Below, piece by piece: positions 46,228 through 55,008 of a DNA stretch of 64,000 nt (position 1 is the stretch's first letter; each line of letters opens with the position of its first letter). The stretch lies in NCBI RefSeq assembly GCF_035944355.1, contig NZ_DASZBH010000007.1:62001-126000 (forward strand), written 5' to 3'. This DNA comes from Frateuria_A sp035944355. Its GTDB lineage: Bacteria; Pseudomonadota; Gammaproteobacteria; Xanthomonadales; Rhodanobacteraceae. The notes beneath the pieces are model-generated. The model saw only the letters and a list, made by a program, of their open reading frames with translations, had not been told where the DNA came from and did not search any database. Made by a program: the position numbers and the translations under genes.

Positions 46228-46304
46228 CGTCATTCCCGCAAAAGCGGGAATCTCTTGCCCTGATGCACAAGGCGAAGTGGATTCCCGCTTTCGCGGGAAT
46301 GACG
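46228..46304. repeat. REP-like inverted pair between cheD and cheB
   Basis: CGTCATTCCCGCAAAAGCGGGAATCT (46228-46252) and, after 26 bases, the inverse copy GGATTCCCGCTTTCGCGGGAATGACG (46279-46304). Same element as at 43775-43853. It can fold as two hairpins within the chemotaxis transcript and could uncouple cheB expression from cheD. Confidence 0.85.
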
Positions 46305-46323
46305 CCGGGGAGCAGGACGCGCT

Positions 46324-46974
46324 CTAGAACAGCTCCACCTCTCCCTTTATCGGATCGTTTGCCAAACGCTTGAGGTAGTACCGTTCGCCGTCGACCAGCG
46401 CCGCATCGCGCGTGCCGCGCAGCTGGCGCACGCGCACCTTGCCGCTGGCGGGAAAGAACTGGACCTGGCGCGGGTACACGTCGCCCAGGTCCGAGGCCGC
46501 CACGTCCAGCTTCTCGGTGGCCAGGTAGCGCTCGACGAACTCGATGTTGCGCCGGCCGATGTCGGTCATCTGCGCCAGCACGCGGCCGCCGCCGAACACT
46601 TTCACCTCCAGGTCCTGGCGCTGGCCGCCGGCCTTGAGGATGGCGTTGATCAGCTGCTCCATCGCGTCGGAGCCGTAGCGCGCGGCGCGGCCGATCGCGG
46701 CCGACCAGCCATCGCGCTCGCCGACCGGCTCGGGCAGCATGAAGTGATTCATGCCGCCTACGCGCCGGCGCTTGTCGCGGATGCAGGCGGCGATGCAGGA
46801 ACCGAGCACGGTGGAGATCATCTCCTCCTGCGTGCTCACGTAGTACTCGCCGGGAAGCACCTTGGCGGTCACGCATTGGTGGGTCGGATCCCAGAACCTG
46901 CGCAGATGCTCGAAACCGGGTAAGGCGGGTGCGATGGCCTGGCGGAAGGGCAGGCTCGCGACAACCTGGGTCAT
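46324..46974 (-). CDS. cheD: Chemoreceptor glutamine deamidase CheD
   Basis: The 216-residue protein has the CheD active site: VLGSCIAACIRDKRRRVGGMNHFMLPEP, containing the catalytic Cys and His. It deamidates receptor glutamines. The ATG at 46972-46974 overlaps the cheR stop. The last residues are GEVELF, a tail shared with the receptor-like protein two genes on. The N-terminal 40 residues (before KVLPGEYYVST) are longer than in minimal CheD proteins. Confidence 0.95.
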   Translation of the reverse strand: MTQVVASLPFRQAIAPALPGFEHLRRFWDPTHQCVTAKVLPGEYYVSTQEEMISTVLGSCIAACIRDKRRRVGGMNHFMLPEPVGERDGWSAAIGRAARYGSDAMEQLINAILKAGGQRQDLEVKVFGGGRVLAQMTDIGRRNIEFVERYLATEKLDVAASDLGDVYPRQVQFFPASGKVRVRQLRGTRDAALVDGERYYLKRLANDPIKGEVELF

Positions 46975-47843
46975 GCGGTCTTTTTCCGGTAGATGGTGCG
47001 GCCGATCAGTTCGAACTCGTCGGAGAGACCGTGCATGGATTCGGAATGGCCCAGGAACAGCGGGCCACCCGCGGGCAGCAGCCGGGCGAAGCGCTGGAAC
47101 AGCTTCTGCTTGGTCGGCTGGTCGAAATAGATGATCACGTTGCGGCAGAAGATCGCGTCGAACGGTCCCTGCATCGGCCACTCGTGCAGCAGGTTGAGCG
47201 GCAGGATGGTGGTCAGCTCGCGCAAGCGCGGATGCACGCAGGCCAGGCCCGCGTACTCGCCTTCGCCGCGCAGGAACCACCGCCGGCGCCGCTCCTCGCT
47301 GACTCCCTCGATGCGCTCGAGCGGGTAGACGCCTTTCCGGGCCGTGGCCAGCGCCGCAGGCGAGAGGTCGGTGGCGAGGATCTTGGCGTCCACGCTGCGG
47401 CCGCAGCGTTCCAGCGCCTCGGCCAGGACCATGGCCAGCGAGTAGGGCTCCTCACCGCTGGAGCAGCCGGCCGACCAGATACGCAGGCGGTCGCCCTCGC
47501 GGCGCTTCTGCTCCAGCCAGCGCGGCAGCAGCTCGCTGGCCAGCGCCTCGAAGTGATGCACCTCGCGGAAGAACGCCGTGACGTTGGTGCTGATCGCGCT
47601 GGCCAGTTCGCCCAGCTCGCTGTCCGGATCGCTGCGCAGCAGCTCGCAATAGGCGCCGAAGCTCTTCATGCCCAGCGCGCGCAGGCGCCGCACCAGACGC
47701 CCCTGCACCAGCTGGCGCTTCTGCTCGCTGAGCGCGATGCCGCAGTGCTCATAGACGAAACCGCGCAGGAACTGGAAGTCGCCGTCGCCGAGCACCGGGC
47801 CGGCGAGGCCGGCCACACTGTCCTGGTCGGCGACCGCGCTCAT
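46971..47843 (-). CDS. cheR: Chemotaxis protein methyltransferase CheR
   Basis: The 290-residue protein has the CheR layout: an N-terminal helical domain (FVYEHCGIALSEQKRQLVQGRLVRRLRAL), the SAM-binding RIWSAGCSSGEEPYSLAM, and FDAIFCRNVIIYFD. It methylates receptor glutamates. It starts two bases after the receptor gene stop and overlaps cheD. The receptor upstream carries a C-terminal WKEF tether that CheR could bind. Confidence 0.97.
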   Translation of the reverse strand: MSAVADQDSVAGLAGPVLGDGDFQFLRGFVYEHCGIALSEQKRQLVQGRLVRRLRALGMKSFGAYCELLRSDPDSELGELASAISTNVTAFFREVHHFEALASELLPRWLEQKRREGDRLRIWSAGCSSGEEPYSLAMVLAEALERCGRSVDAKILATDLSPAALATARKGVYPLERIEGVSEERRRRWFLRGEGEYAGLACVHPRLRELTTILPLNLLHEWPMQGPFDAIFCRNVIIYFDQPTKQKLFQRFARLLPAGGPLFLGHSESMHGLSDEFELIGRTIYRKKTA

Positions 47844-47845
47844 GC

Positions 47846-49573
47846 TCAGAACTCTTTCCAGGCGCCCGCGTCGGCCACCGCGGCGACCGGCTCGGCCGCG
47901 CGCGCCCGCAATGGCGTGGTGTTGCGCACCGCGGCGAACACCGCCTCGGCCTCGGCCACCACCGTCGAACGGGCCTGCGCCGGAGCGGGAGCGGCCGGCG
48001 CCGCGTCGCCCTCGAGCCTGAAGAACGCCACCTGGCGGGCCAGCTCGCCGGCCTGCTCCTGCATGGCGCGGGCGGCGGCGGCGGCTTCCTCGACCAGCGC
48101 GGCGTTCTGCTGGGTCATCTCGTCCATCTGCGAGACGGCGTTGTTGACCTGGTCGATGCCGGCGGACTGTTCCTGGCTGGCTGCGGCGATCTCGGCGACG
48201 ATGTCGGTGACCTTCTTGACGCTGTCGACGATCTCGGCGAGCGCCTTGCCCGACTGGTCGACCAGCTCCGAGCCGGTGCGCACCTTTTCCGCGCTGTCGT
48301 TGATCAGCGCCTTGATCTCCTTGGCCGCGCCGGCCGAGCGCTGCGCCAGGTTGCGCACCTCGGTGGCGACCACCGCGAAGCCGCGACCCTGCTCGCCTGC
48401 GCGTGCCGCTTCCACGGCCGCGTTCAGCGAAAGCAGGTTGGTCTGGAAGGCGATCTCGTCGATCAGGCTGACGATGTCGGAAATCTTGCGGCTGGAGGCG
48501 TTGATCTCCTTCATCGCCACCACCGCCTGCGAGGCCACCTCGCCGCCGCGCTCGGCCTGTTCGCGGGCGCCGCGGGCCAGCTGGTTGGCGTGGCTGGCGT
48601 TCTCGGCGTTCTGCTTGACGGTGGAGGTCATCTCCTCCATCGAGGAAGCGGTTTCCTCCAGGCTGGAGGCCTGCTCCTGCGTACGCTGGGACAGATCGTC
48701 GTTGCCGCGGGCGATCTGCTGGGCGGCGGTGCTCACCGCGCCGGAACCGTGGCGGACCTCGCCGACGATCGCCGAGAGGCGCTCGTCCATGGTGCGGAAG
48801 GCTTCCAGCAACTGGCCCAGCTCGTCGTTGCGCTTGACCTCGATGGCGTGACCGAGCTTGCCTTGGGCGATCTCGCGGGCGATGCGGCCGGCGTAGGTGA
48901 GCGTGCTGATGATCGAACGGCTGAGCGAGAGCGCCATGAGGACGGCGATCAGCAGGCCGGCGGCAAGCGCGCCGATGCTGATCGCTCGGATGATCCCGAA
49001 GCGTGCCACCTGGGCCTGATAGGTGTCCCGCGCCTCCTCACCCTGCATCTCGATCAGCTTGCTCAGCACGTCCAGGCGCATGAGCATCAGGGGCCGCACT
49101 TCCATTTCCAGCACATCACGTGCGCCGGCGTCGTGCTGGGCGAGAGCATCGGACATGTCCTTCATCGCGGCCACGTAGTCCGACTCTTCGGCCATGTACT
49201 TCTTGTACTGCGCGGCGACCTTTTCGCTCTTGGGGAAGGCCTCGAACTTCTTCTTCGCATCGGCGAAGGACTTCTCGTAGGTCCCGTGCTCGGCGATCTT
49301 CTGCTGGAGCAGGGCGGGGTTGTCCACGTGCGAAGCGGCCTCGCCCAGGACGATGAACTGCATCAGCGACGTCGAGCGCATCACGGCCGCCGTCTGCGCC
49401 GGCAGGATCTCCTGCTCGTACATCGCGGCCATGCCCTTGTTCTGCATCTGCATCGAGCCGATACCGATGATGGCGCCGGCAACGAGCATGGCCATCAGCA
49501 TGCCCAGTACCAGCCGAAGCCGGTTGCGCAAGGTCAGTGCGGGAATCTTGAACTTCACTTTCGGGAGTTTCAT
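47846..49573 (-). CDS. Methyl-accepting chemotaxis protein
   Basis: A 575-residue receptor with a first membrane helix (about 17-40), a four-helix-bundle type ligand-binding region (about 41-190), a second helix (about 195-215), a HAMP linker, and the signalling domain with the tip IDEIAFQTNLLSLNAAVEAARAGEQGRGFAVVATEVRNLAQRS. The C-terminus ends AWKEF, matching the xWxxF tether that recruits CheR/CheB in E. coli receptors. It is between cheW and cheR. The decayed fragment between cheA and cheW resembles this receptor. Confidence 0.96.
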   Translation of the reverse strand: MKLPKVKFKIPALTLRNRLRLVLGMLMAMLVAGAIIGIGSMQMQNKGMAAMYEQEILPAQTAAVMRSTSLMQFIVLGEAASHVDNPALLQQKIAEHGTYEKSFADAKKKFEAFPKSEKVAAQYKKYMAEESDYVAAMKDMSDALAQHDAGARDVLEMEVRPLMLMRLDVLSKLIEMQGEEARDTYQAQVARFGIIRAISIGALAAGLLIAVLMALSLSRSIISTLTYAGRIAREIAQGKLGHAIEVKRNDELGQLLEAFRTMDERLSAIVGEVRHGSGAVSTAAQQIARGNDDLSQRTQEQASSLEETASSMEEMTSTVKQNAENASHANQLARGAREQAERGGEVASQAVVAMKEINASSRKISDIVSLIDEIAFQTNLLSLNAAVEAARAGEQGRGFAVVATEVRNLAQRSAGAAKEIKALINDSAEKVRTGSELVDQSGKALAEIVDSVKKVTDIVAEIAAASQEQSAGIDQVNNAVSQMDEMTQQNAALVEEAAAAARAMQEQAGELARQVAFFRLEGDAAPAAPAPAQARSTVVAEAEAVFAAVRNTTPLRARAAEPVAAVADAGAWKEF

Positions 49574-49585
49574 CGGTCGGTCCTG

Positions 49586-50089
49586 TCAGGCCACGGCTTT
49601 AACGTCGACGGCCGCGGGCAAGGCGGCTTCCAGCATCTGCGCGTCCTGCGGCTGCAACAGCTTGTCCACGTCGAGCAGGAGCACCATGCGCTCGCCGAGG
49701 GCGGTCAGTCCCTTGAGGTATTCGGTATCTACGGTGGTGCCCATGTCCGGCACCGGGCGAATCTGGTCCGCTTCCACGTCCAGCACGTCGGAGACCGCAT
49801 CCACGACCACGCCGAACAGTCGGCCGGCCACGGTCACCACGACCGTCACCGTGGTCGCGGTGTACTCCTCGCGCGGCAGTCCGAAGCGCAGGCGCAGGTC
49901 CAGCACCGGCACGATCGCGCCGCGCAGGTTGAGCACGCCCAACACGTAGGAAGGCGCCTGCGGAATGCGGGTCACCGGCGTCCAGCCGCGGATCTCGCGC
50001 ACCGCGAGGATGTCGATCCCGTACTCCTCGGCGCCCAGCCTGATGGTCAGTTGCTGCACCGCGAGCGTGGCGTTGGTTTCTTCGTGCAT
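49586..50089 (-). CDS. cheW: Chemotaxis coupling protein CheW
   Basis: The 167-residue protein has the CheW fold: LTIRLGAEEYGIDILAVREIRGWTPVTRIPQAPSYVLGVLNLRGAIVPVLDLRLRFGL, then VGVVVDAVSDVLDVEADQIRP-like segments. It links receptors to CheA. It follows the cheA-to-cheW gap that holds the receptor remnant and precedes the receptor gene by 12 bases. Confidence 0.96.
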   Translation of the reverse strand: MHEETNATLAVQQLTIRLGAEEYGIDILAVREIRGWTPVTRIPQAPSYVLGVLNLRGAIVPVLDLRLRFGLPREEYTATTVTVVVTVAGRLFGVVVDAVSDVLDVEADQIRPVPDMGTTVDTEYLKGLTALGERMVLLLDVDKLLQPQDAQMLEAALPAAVDVKAVA

Positions 50090-50339
50090 GGGAGCTGTTA
50101 CCTGGGATGGCGGACGCCTCGGACGCGTCCTCTTCGTTCAAGGATGTCGGCGTCCCGGGCCGGAACTTGAGCCGTGAGCCCGTCCCGGGCGGGACCGACC
50201 CGGACCACGCCGGCGCCCCCGGGCGCTCCTGCGCCCTGTCGGGGGCCATGGCCACGGCGAGGCGCGCGGAAACCGTCCGGGGCGGCGCCCGGGATGCCTC
50301 GGCCGCCCGTGGCGCAGGCCGCGCCGCCGAGACGGAAGT

Positions 50340-50455
50340 CCCGCACCGCGCCGCGGCGCAAGCCTCCTCGACCAGCGAAATGCTCCTGGCCGGGAAAGAC
50401 CGTCGTTGCCCTTGGCGATCTGCTGCGCCGCCTTGCTCACCGCCGTCGAGCCGCG
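50340..50455 (-). pseudogene. Remnant of a chemoreceptor gene
   Basis: On the minus strand, codons 50449-50398 read STAVSKAAQQIAKGNDGLS, nearly the same as SGAVSTAAQQIARGNDDLS in the intact receptor at 47846-49573; the DNA also matches it closely. About 17 bases later, in another frame, 50381-50346 reads ISLVEEACAAAR, like AALVEEAAAAAR near the receptor C-terminus. The roughly 130 residues normally between these parts are missing and the frame is broken. So the cheA-cheW gap (50090-50587) contains an eroded second receptor gene. The rest of the gap shows no recognisable gene. Confidence 0.65.
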
Positions 50456-50587
50456 TTGCTGGCCACCGGCCGCGCGCTGGCGGAAGGGGGCGGCGATGGC
50501 CACGGCCGACTCGCCTTCATGGCGCATCGTGTATCGCCGGGCGCCGGCCTGCCGAAGGCAGCCGGTCCGCGGTCACGCCAAGGCGGC

Positions 50588-52552
50588 TCAGGCCGCCTTG
50601 CTGCGGCGGGCCAGGCGGGTCGCGCCGGCCACGTCCACGATCAGCGCCACCGAGCCGTCGGCCAGGATGGTCGCGCCGGAGACGCCCTGTACGCGTCGGT
50701 AATTGGCTTCCAGCGACTTGACCACCGCCTGCTGCTGGCCGACCAGCCCGTCGACGAACAGTCCCACGCGGCCGCCGTCGCCCTCGACCACGATCAGCAG
50801 GCCATCCTCGATCGCCTGCCGGGCACCGGCGCAGCCAAACAGCTGATGCAGGCGCAGCAGCGGCAGGTATTCGCCGCGGAAGCGGAACAGCTCGCCGCCG
50901 CCGGGCATCGTCCTGAGGGCGTCGGCCTTCGGCTGCACGCTCTCGACGATGGACACCAGCGGCACGATGTAGCGCTCCTCGCCCACCGCGGCGGTGAGGC
51001 CGTCGATGATCGCGAGCGTGAGCGGCAGGGTGATGGTGAACACGCTGCCCTGCCCGGCCTTGCTGCGGATGGTCACCGTGCCGCCGAGGTTGGCCACGTT
51101 GCGGCGGACCACGTCCATGCCCACGCCGCGGCCGGAAACGTCGGTGGTGACCGCCGCGGTGGAGAAGCCCGGCTGGAAGATCAGCTCGGCCACCGCCTCG
51201 TCGCTCATGCCCTCGCCGCTCTTGACCAGCCCGCGCTCGATCGCCTTGCGCACGATCGCGTCGCGGTTGAGGCCGGCGCCGTCGTCGGACACCTCCACCA
51301 CGATGGTGCCGCCGCGGTGGAAGGCGTCCAGCTTGAGCGTGCCGGTCTCGTTCTTGCCGGCGGCGCGGCGCTTCTGGGGCGACTCCAGGCCGTGGTCGAT
51401 GGCGTTGCGCACCAGGTGCACCATCGGGTCGCCGATCTTCTCCAGCACCGTCTTGTCCAGCTCGGTCTGCTCGCCGTGCAGTTCGAGCTTCACCTGCTTG
51501 CCGAGCTTCTGGCTCAGGTCGCGCACCAGCCGCGGGAAGCGATTGAACACCGAGGCGATCGGCAGCATGCGGATGCCCATCACGCTTTCCTGCAGCTCGC
51601 GCGCATGGCGTGCCAGCTGGGTCAGCCCCTGTTGCAGCAGCGCCACGCGCGAGGGGTCGAACTCCTCGCGGAAGGTGTCGAGCATGGCCTGGGTGATGAC
51701 CAGCTCGCCTACCAGGTTGATCAGGCCGTCGATCTTGTCGATCGCCACGCGCACCGAGCTCGATTCGGCATTGGCCTCGCGCGTGCCGCGCGCGGCCGCC
51801 TCGGCGATGCTGGCCGGCGCCGGCGGTGCGGCTGGCGTCACCACGGCGCTGGGCCTGGGTTCGATGGCCAGGTCGCACTCGTCCTCGACCCAGTCGAATA
51901 CCGCTGCGATGTCTTCGCGCCGGACCGGCGCCTTCAATTCGATCGACCAGCCCAGGTGGCATTGCGCCGGATCGAGTTTGGCCAGCGTCGGCAGGCGCGA
52001 CAGGTCGGCCTCGACCACCAGCTCGCCCAGCCCGGCCAGTTCGCGGATCAGGCGCAGCGGATCGTTGCCGCCGGCGAGCATGCCCGCGTGCGGATGGAAG
52101 CGGATGATCCAGGCCTCGGCCTGGTCGCTGGCGCGGCGCCCCTGCGCGGCAGGCGCGGGCGCGGCCCGCCCCATCATCGCCGCCAACTCGCCGCGCACGC
52201 CGTCGGAGGTGGCGTCGTTGAGCGGCGCCCCGGCCTTGGCGCGGTCGAACATGCCGCGCAGGCAGTCCACCGAGCGCAGCAGCAGCTCGATGATCGGCTT
52301 GTCGATGGCGCGCTTGCCGCCGCGCACCTCGTCCAGCAGCGACTCGGCCTCATGGGTGAAGGAGGCCATCTCCGGGAAGCCGAAGGTGGCCGCGCCGCCC
52401 TTGATTGAATGGGCCGCGCGGAAGATGGTGTGCACCAGCTCCCCGTCGCCGCCCTCGTCCAGCGCGAGCAGCGAGGATTCCATCGTGTCGAGCCCTTCCA
52501 GGCTCTCCTCGATGAAGACTTGTTGGAACTGCGCCAGGCCGCCCGTGCTCAT
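50588..52552 (-). CDS. cheA: Chemotaxis sensor histidine kinase CheA
   Basis: The 654-residue protein has all CheA parts: the Hpt domain with the phosphorylated His in FRAAHSIKGGAATFGF (about 47), a proline/alanine linker and a P2-like region (about 140-250), the dimerisation domain, the ATPase N box LVRNAIDHGLESP and G boxes DDGAGL and GRGVGMDVV, and a C-terminal CheW-like domain (PLVSIVESVQP, RFRGEYLPLLRL). It phosphorylates CheY and CheB. A perfect 8-base palindrome surrounds its stop codon (50579-50600). Confidence 0.97.
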   Translation of the reverse strand: MSTGGLAQFQQVFIEESLEGLDTMESSLLALDEGGDGELVHTIFRAAHSIKGGAATFGFPEMASFTHEAESLLDEVRGGKRAIDKPIIELLLRSVDCLRGMFDRAKAGAPLNDATSDGVRGELAAMMGRAAPAPAAQGRRASDQAEAWIIRFHPHAGMLAGGNDPLRLIRELAGLGELVVEADLSRLPTLAKLDPAQCHLGWSIELKAPVRREDIAAVFDWVEDECDLAIEPRPSAVVTPAAPPAPASIAEAAARGTREANAESSSVRVAIDKIDGLINLVGELVITQAMLDTFREEFDPSRVALLQQGLTQLARHARELQESVMGIRMLPIASVFNRFPRLVRDLSQKLGKQVKLELHGEQTELDKTVLEKIGDPMVHLVRNAIDHGLESPQKRRAAGKNETGTLKLDAFHRGGTIVVEVSDDGAGLNRDAIVRKAIERGLVKSGEGMSDEAVAELIFQPGFSTAAVTTDVSGRGVGMDVVRRNVANLGGTVTIRSKAGQGSVFTITLPLTLAIIDGLTAAVGEERYIVPLVSIVESVQPKADALRTMPGGGELFRFRGEYLPLLRLHQLFGCAGARQAIEDGLLIVVEGDGGRVGLFVDGLVGQQQAVVKSLEANYRRVQGVSGATILADGSVALIVDVAGATRLARRSKAA

Positions 52553-52576
52553 CGCCTACTCTCTCTGCTCTTCGGA

Positions 52577-52939
52577 TCAGCCGAGCACGCGCTTGACGGT
52601 GGCCAGCAGCTGCTCCGGGTCGAACGGCTTGACCAGCCAGCCGGTGGCGCCGGCGGCCTTGCCTTCCATCTTCTTGTCCGTGTGCGACTCGGTGGTCAGC
52701 ATCAGGATCGGCACGCCCTTGTAGTTGGGCCGCGTGCGCAGTTCGCGCACCATGCTGATGCCGTCCATCACCGGCATGTTGACGTCGGCCAGCACCAGGT
52801 CGAAGCCATTGGCCGAAGCCGCGTCCAGCGCGAGCTGGCCGTTCTCCGCCTCGGTCACTTCGTGGCCGGCCCCGCGCAGGGTGTAGGCCACCATGCCGCG
52901 CATCGAAGCCGAATCGTCCACCGCAAGAATCTTTGCCAT
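52577..52939 (-). CDS. cheY: Chemotaxis response regulator CheY
   Basis: A 120-residue single receiver domain: ILAVDDSASMRGMV with the acidic pocket, the phosphorylated Asp in LVLADVNMPVMDG, Thr in LMLTTESH and Lys in WLVKPF. It binds the flagellar switch when phosphorylated. It is second in the operon, between STAS and cheA. Confidence 0.97.
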   Translation of the reverse strand: MAKILAVDDSASMRGMVAYTLRGAGHEVTEAENGQLALDAASANGFDLVLADVNMPVMDGISMVRELRTRPNYKGVPILMLTTESHTDKKMEGKAAGATGWLVKPFDPEQLLATVKRVLG

Positions 52940-52957
52940 CGTCTTTCCTCGTTTGCG

Positions 52958-53272
52958 TTACGCCGGCATCGCTGCCGGAAGATCCAATGCCTTGACCAGG
53001 CCCAGCGTGTCCGCCGCCTCGCACAAGGTCGCGCTGGCGCCGCGCCAGCTCACCGCGCAACCGCGCGCGAGCGCCTCGCGGCGGAACAGCGTCAGCAATT
53101 GCAGCGCCGCGGTATCCACGCGTTCGACCGCGCGGCCGTCGATCCGGGTCGCCGGTGCGTCCAGCGCACCGAGCAGATCGCCCAGCAATGCCGTCTGTGC
53201 CGCCATGCGGCAGTCCGCCGGCAGGCCGATCTCGACCGTGGCCGGCGCGCCGTGTTCTCGTTTGCTGCCCAT
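52958..53272 (-). CDS. STAS-domain protein at the head of the chemotaxis operon
   Basis: The 104-residue protein is a STAS domain with VERVDTAALQLLTLFRREALARGCAVSW; the phosphorylatable position is Thr in the DTAALQ motif. Start ATG at 53270-53272 with GGAGG upstream. It is the first gene after the sigma-28 promoter. Together with the STAS gene at the other end of the operon it hints at a partner-switching layer, but no serine kinase or phosphatase is in the window. Confidence 0.85.
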   Translation of the reverse strand: MGSKREHGAPATVEIGLPADCRMAAQTALLGDLLGALDAPATRIDGRAVERVDTAALQLLTLFRREALARGCAVSWRGASATLCEAADTLGLVKALDLPAAMPA

Positions 53273-53309
53273 GCTTGCCTCCGCTACGTACCGGCCCCTG
53301 CGTAGGGCT

Positions 53310-53336
53310 TTATCGGCGCGATGCCGGGGGGCTTTA
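53310..53336 (-). promoter_or_regulatory. FliA (sigma-28) promoter of the chemotaxis operon
   Basis: On the minus strand TAAA (53336-53333), 15 bases, then GCCGATAA (53317-53310): a perfect match to the sigma-28 consensus. It lies about 38 bases upstream of the first STAS start codon. It should drive the STAS-cheY-cheA-cheW-mcp-cheR-cheD-cheB run as a late flagellar operon. Confidence 0.85.
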
Positions 53337-53459
53337 GCCGGTTTCAGCGATGGCCCGCCATCCGCGCATGGCCGCCGCATTCAAGTTATCGTCCGCCCGG
53401 CCGATGCCTTTACCGACTGCACGGAACCGGCCCTTCCCGGCCGGCAGGCAGGAGAGCGC

Positions 53460-54617
53460 GTGATCATCCAACCCACCAGCCTCGCCGCGATGACCTGGGC
53501 GGGTGCCGCCTCCGGCACCGCCGCGGAAAGCTGGCGCGTGGGCGCCATGCTGTCCGCGCGCCCGCTGGGCATGGGCGAGCAGGGCCGGATGGTGCTGCAG
53601 ATCGGCGCGCTCACGGTGGAAGCCGATCCGCTGGGCATTCCGCTGCCCTCGCAGTTCCAGGTGCGCGTGCTCGCCATGGGCAACCCACCATTGCTGGAGA
53701 TCATCGCCGGCGCGGGCGCCGATCCACTGGTACAGCGCGCCCTGCGCGAACGCCTGCCGCAGCAGAACGGCTATGCGCCCCTGCTGGCCACGCTGGGCGC
53801 ACTGGCGCAGCGCCCGGTGGTGCGCCAGTTGCCGCCGGAGGTGCGTGCCGCGCTGGCGTTGCTGGACCAGGGCGTGCGCACGCCGCAGGACCTCACCCGC
53901 GCCGACGGCTTGCGTGAAGCGATCGCGCGCAGCGGCCTGTTCCTGGAATCCGAGCTGGCCCAGCCGCGCGCCAACCCGCTGCCGCTCGGCGAGGAGGACT
54001 TCAAGGGCGTGCTGCTGCGCCTGGCGGCCCTGCTCGACCGCCAGCCGCGCCTGCCTGCCCACGTGCCGGCCAGCGGCGCCGACACGCCGCCGCCGCTGCG
54101 CCAGCGCGGCCTGCAGGCGCAGCCGCGCGCTCCCCTGCCCCTGCCGTTGGCCGAAGCGCCGACCGAGGATGACGTCGGCCAGTTGCTCGCCCGCCTGCGC
54201 GGCGACGTCCATGCCGCGCTCGCCCGGATCGAAATCGCCCAGCTCGACGCCGCCGCGGCACAGGCGTGGATGATCGAGATTCCCCTACAGGGCGCGCACG
54301 GCCGCGACGTGCTGCAGATCCACCTCGAACATGGCCAGGACACGGAGGCCGGCGGCCACACCTGGACCCTGGGCTTCGCCCTCGACCTGCCCGCGCTGGG
54401 CCCGGTGCAGGGCGAGCTGCAACTGCGCGACCTGCGCCTGAACGTGCGCCTGTGGGCCGAGCGCAGCGCGACTACCGAGCGGCTCGAACGCCAGTTCACC
54501 CCGCTGCGCCAGCGCCTTGCGGCCAGCGGCCTGCAATTGGACCAGCTGAGCTGCCAGACCGGCCTGCCGCAGGGCCACGGCCAGGCCAGCGCGCTGCTGT
54601 TGAAGGCCACCGCGTGA
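53460..54617 (+). CDS. fliK: FliK-like flagellar hook-length control protein
   Basis: The 385-residue protein has a proline/alanine-rich, leucine-rich N-terminal and middle part and a C-terminal FliK-type domain (about 270-385) with MIEIPLQGAHGRDVLQIHLEHG, LGPVQGELQLRDLRLNVRLWAE and RQRLAASGLQLDQLSCQTG. FliK is the ruler and export switch for hook length. The GTG start at 53460 has AGGAG five bases upstream. It is divergent from the chemotaxis operon and overlaps the FlhB-like gene. It may be a second FliK copy. Confidence 0.75.
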   Translation: MIIQPTSLAAMTWAGAASGTAAESWRVGAMLSARPLGMGEQGRMVLQIGALTVEADPLGIPLPSQFQVRVLAMGNPPLLEIIAGAGADPLVQRALRERLPQQNGYAPLLATLGALAQRPVVRQLPPEVRAALALLDQGVRTPQDLTRADGLREAIARSGLFLESELAQPRANPLPLGEEDFKGVLLRLAALLDRQPRLPAHVPASGADTPPPLRQRGLQAQPRAPLPLPLAEAPTEDDVGQLLARLRGDVHAALARIEIAQLDAAAAQAWMIEIPLQGAHGRDVLQIHLEHGQDTEAGGHTWTLGFALDLPALGPVQGELQLRDLRLNVRLWAERSATTERLERQFTPLRQRLAASGLQLDQLSCQTGLPQGHGQASALLLKATA

Positions 54618-54871
54618 ACCCCGGCCTTCCTGCGCCGCAGCGCCGCGTCACCCTGCGCCTGGCCGGCCCCGAAACCAGGACCGCCCCGCTGCCGCCCGAG
54701 GCGCTGGAGCTATTGCTGGCCCGCGCCCGCGCGCTGGGCCTGTCGCTGCACCACGACCCCCAGGTCGCCTCGATCCTGGCTACCCTGCGCCTGCGCGACG
54801 ACGTGCCGGTGCTGCTCTACGCGGCCGCCGCCGCGGTGCTGGCCAGCGTCTACGACGCGGCGCAAGAATAG
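54614..54871 (+). CDS. FlhB C-terminal-domain-like protein
   Basis: The 85-residue protein resembles the cytoplasmic C-terminal domain of FlhB/EscU export-switch proteins (ALELLLARARALGLSLHHDPQVASILATLRLRDDVPVLLYAAAAAVLASVY) without the membrane part or the NPTH autocleavage site. Such stand-alone FlhB-C proteins (FlhX-type) can help the export switch. It starts with GTG overlapping the fliK stop codon. Pairing with a FliK-like protein supports a shared role in the export switch. Confidence 0.8.
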   Translation: MNPGLPAPQRRVTLRLAGPETRTAPLPPEALELLLARARALGLSLHHDPQVASILATLRLRDDVPVLLYAAAAAVLASVYDAAQE

Positions 54872-55008
54872 GCCGCCAGGGCGCGGGGGCGGCAATCGCT
54901 GCTCGTCCGGCAAGGCGGCTGTCAGCGCGAAGTCAGGACGCTCCTGACGTTTCGTCCACGTCGCGTTCGCTATTTGTCGAGCCCGGTGTTCCAGGGGACG
55001 AACTTGCG

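Noticed and set aside
49381..49460. GCCGATAC in the receptor gene as another sigma-28 promoter
   Set aside because: It lies inside a coding region on the plus strand and has no TAAA at the proper distance.
50579..50600. 8-base palindrome around the cheA stop codon as a terminator
   Set aside because: It overlaps codons and has no T-run; the operon continues into cheW, so termination there is unlikely. It may be chance in G+C-rich code.
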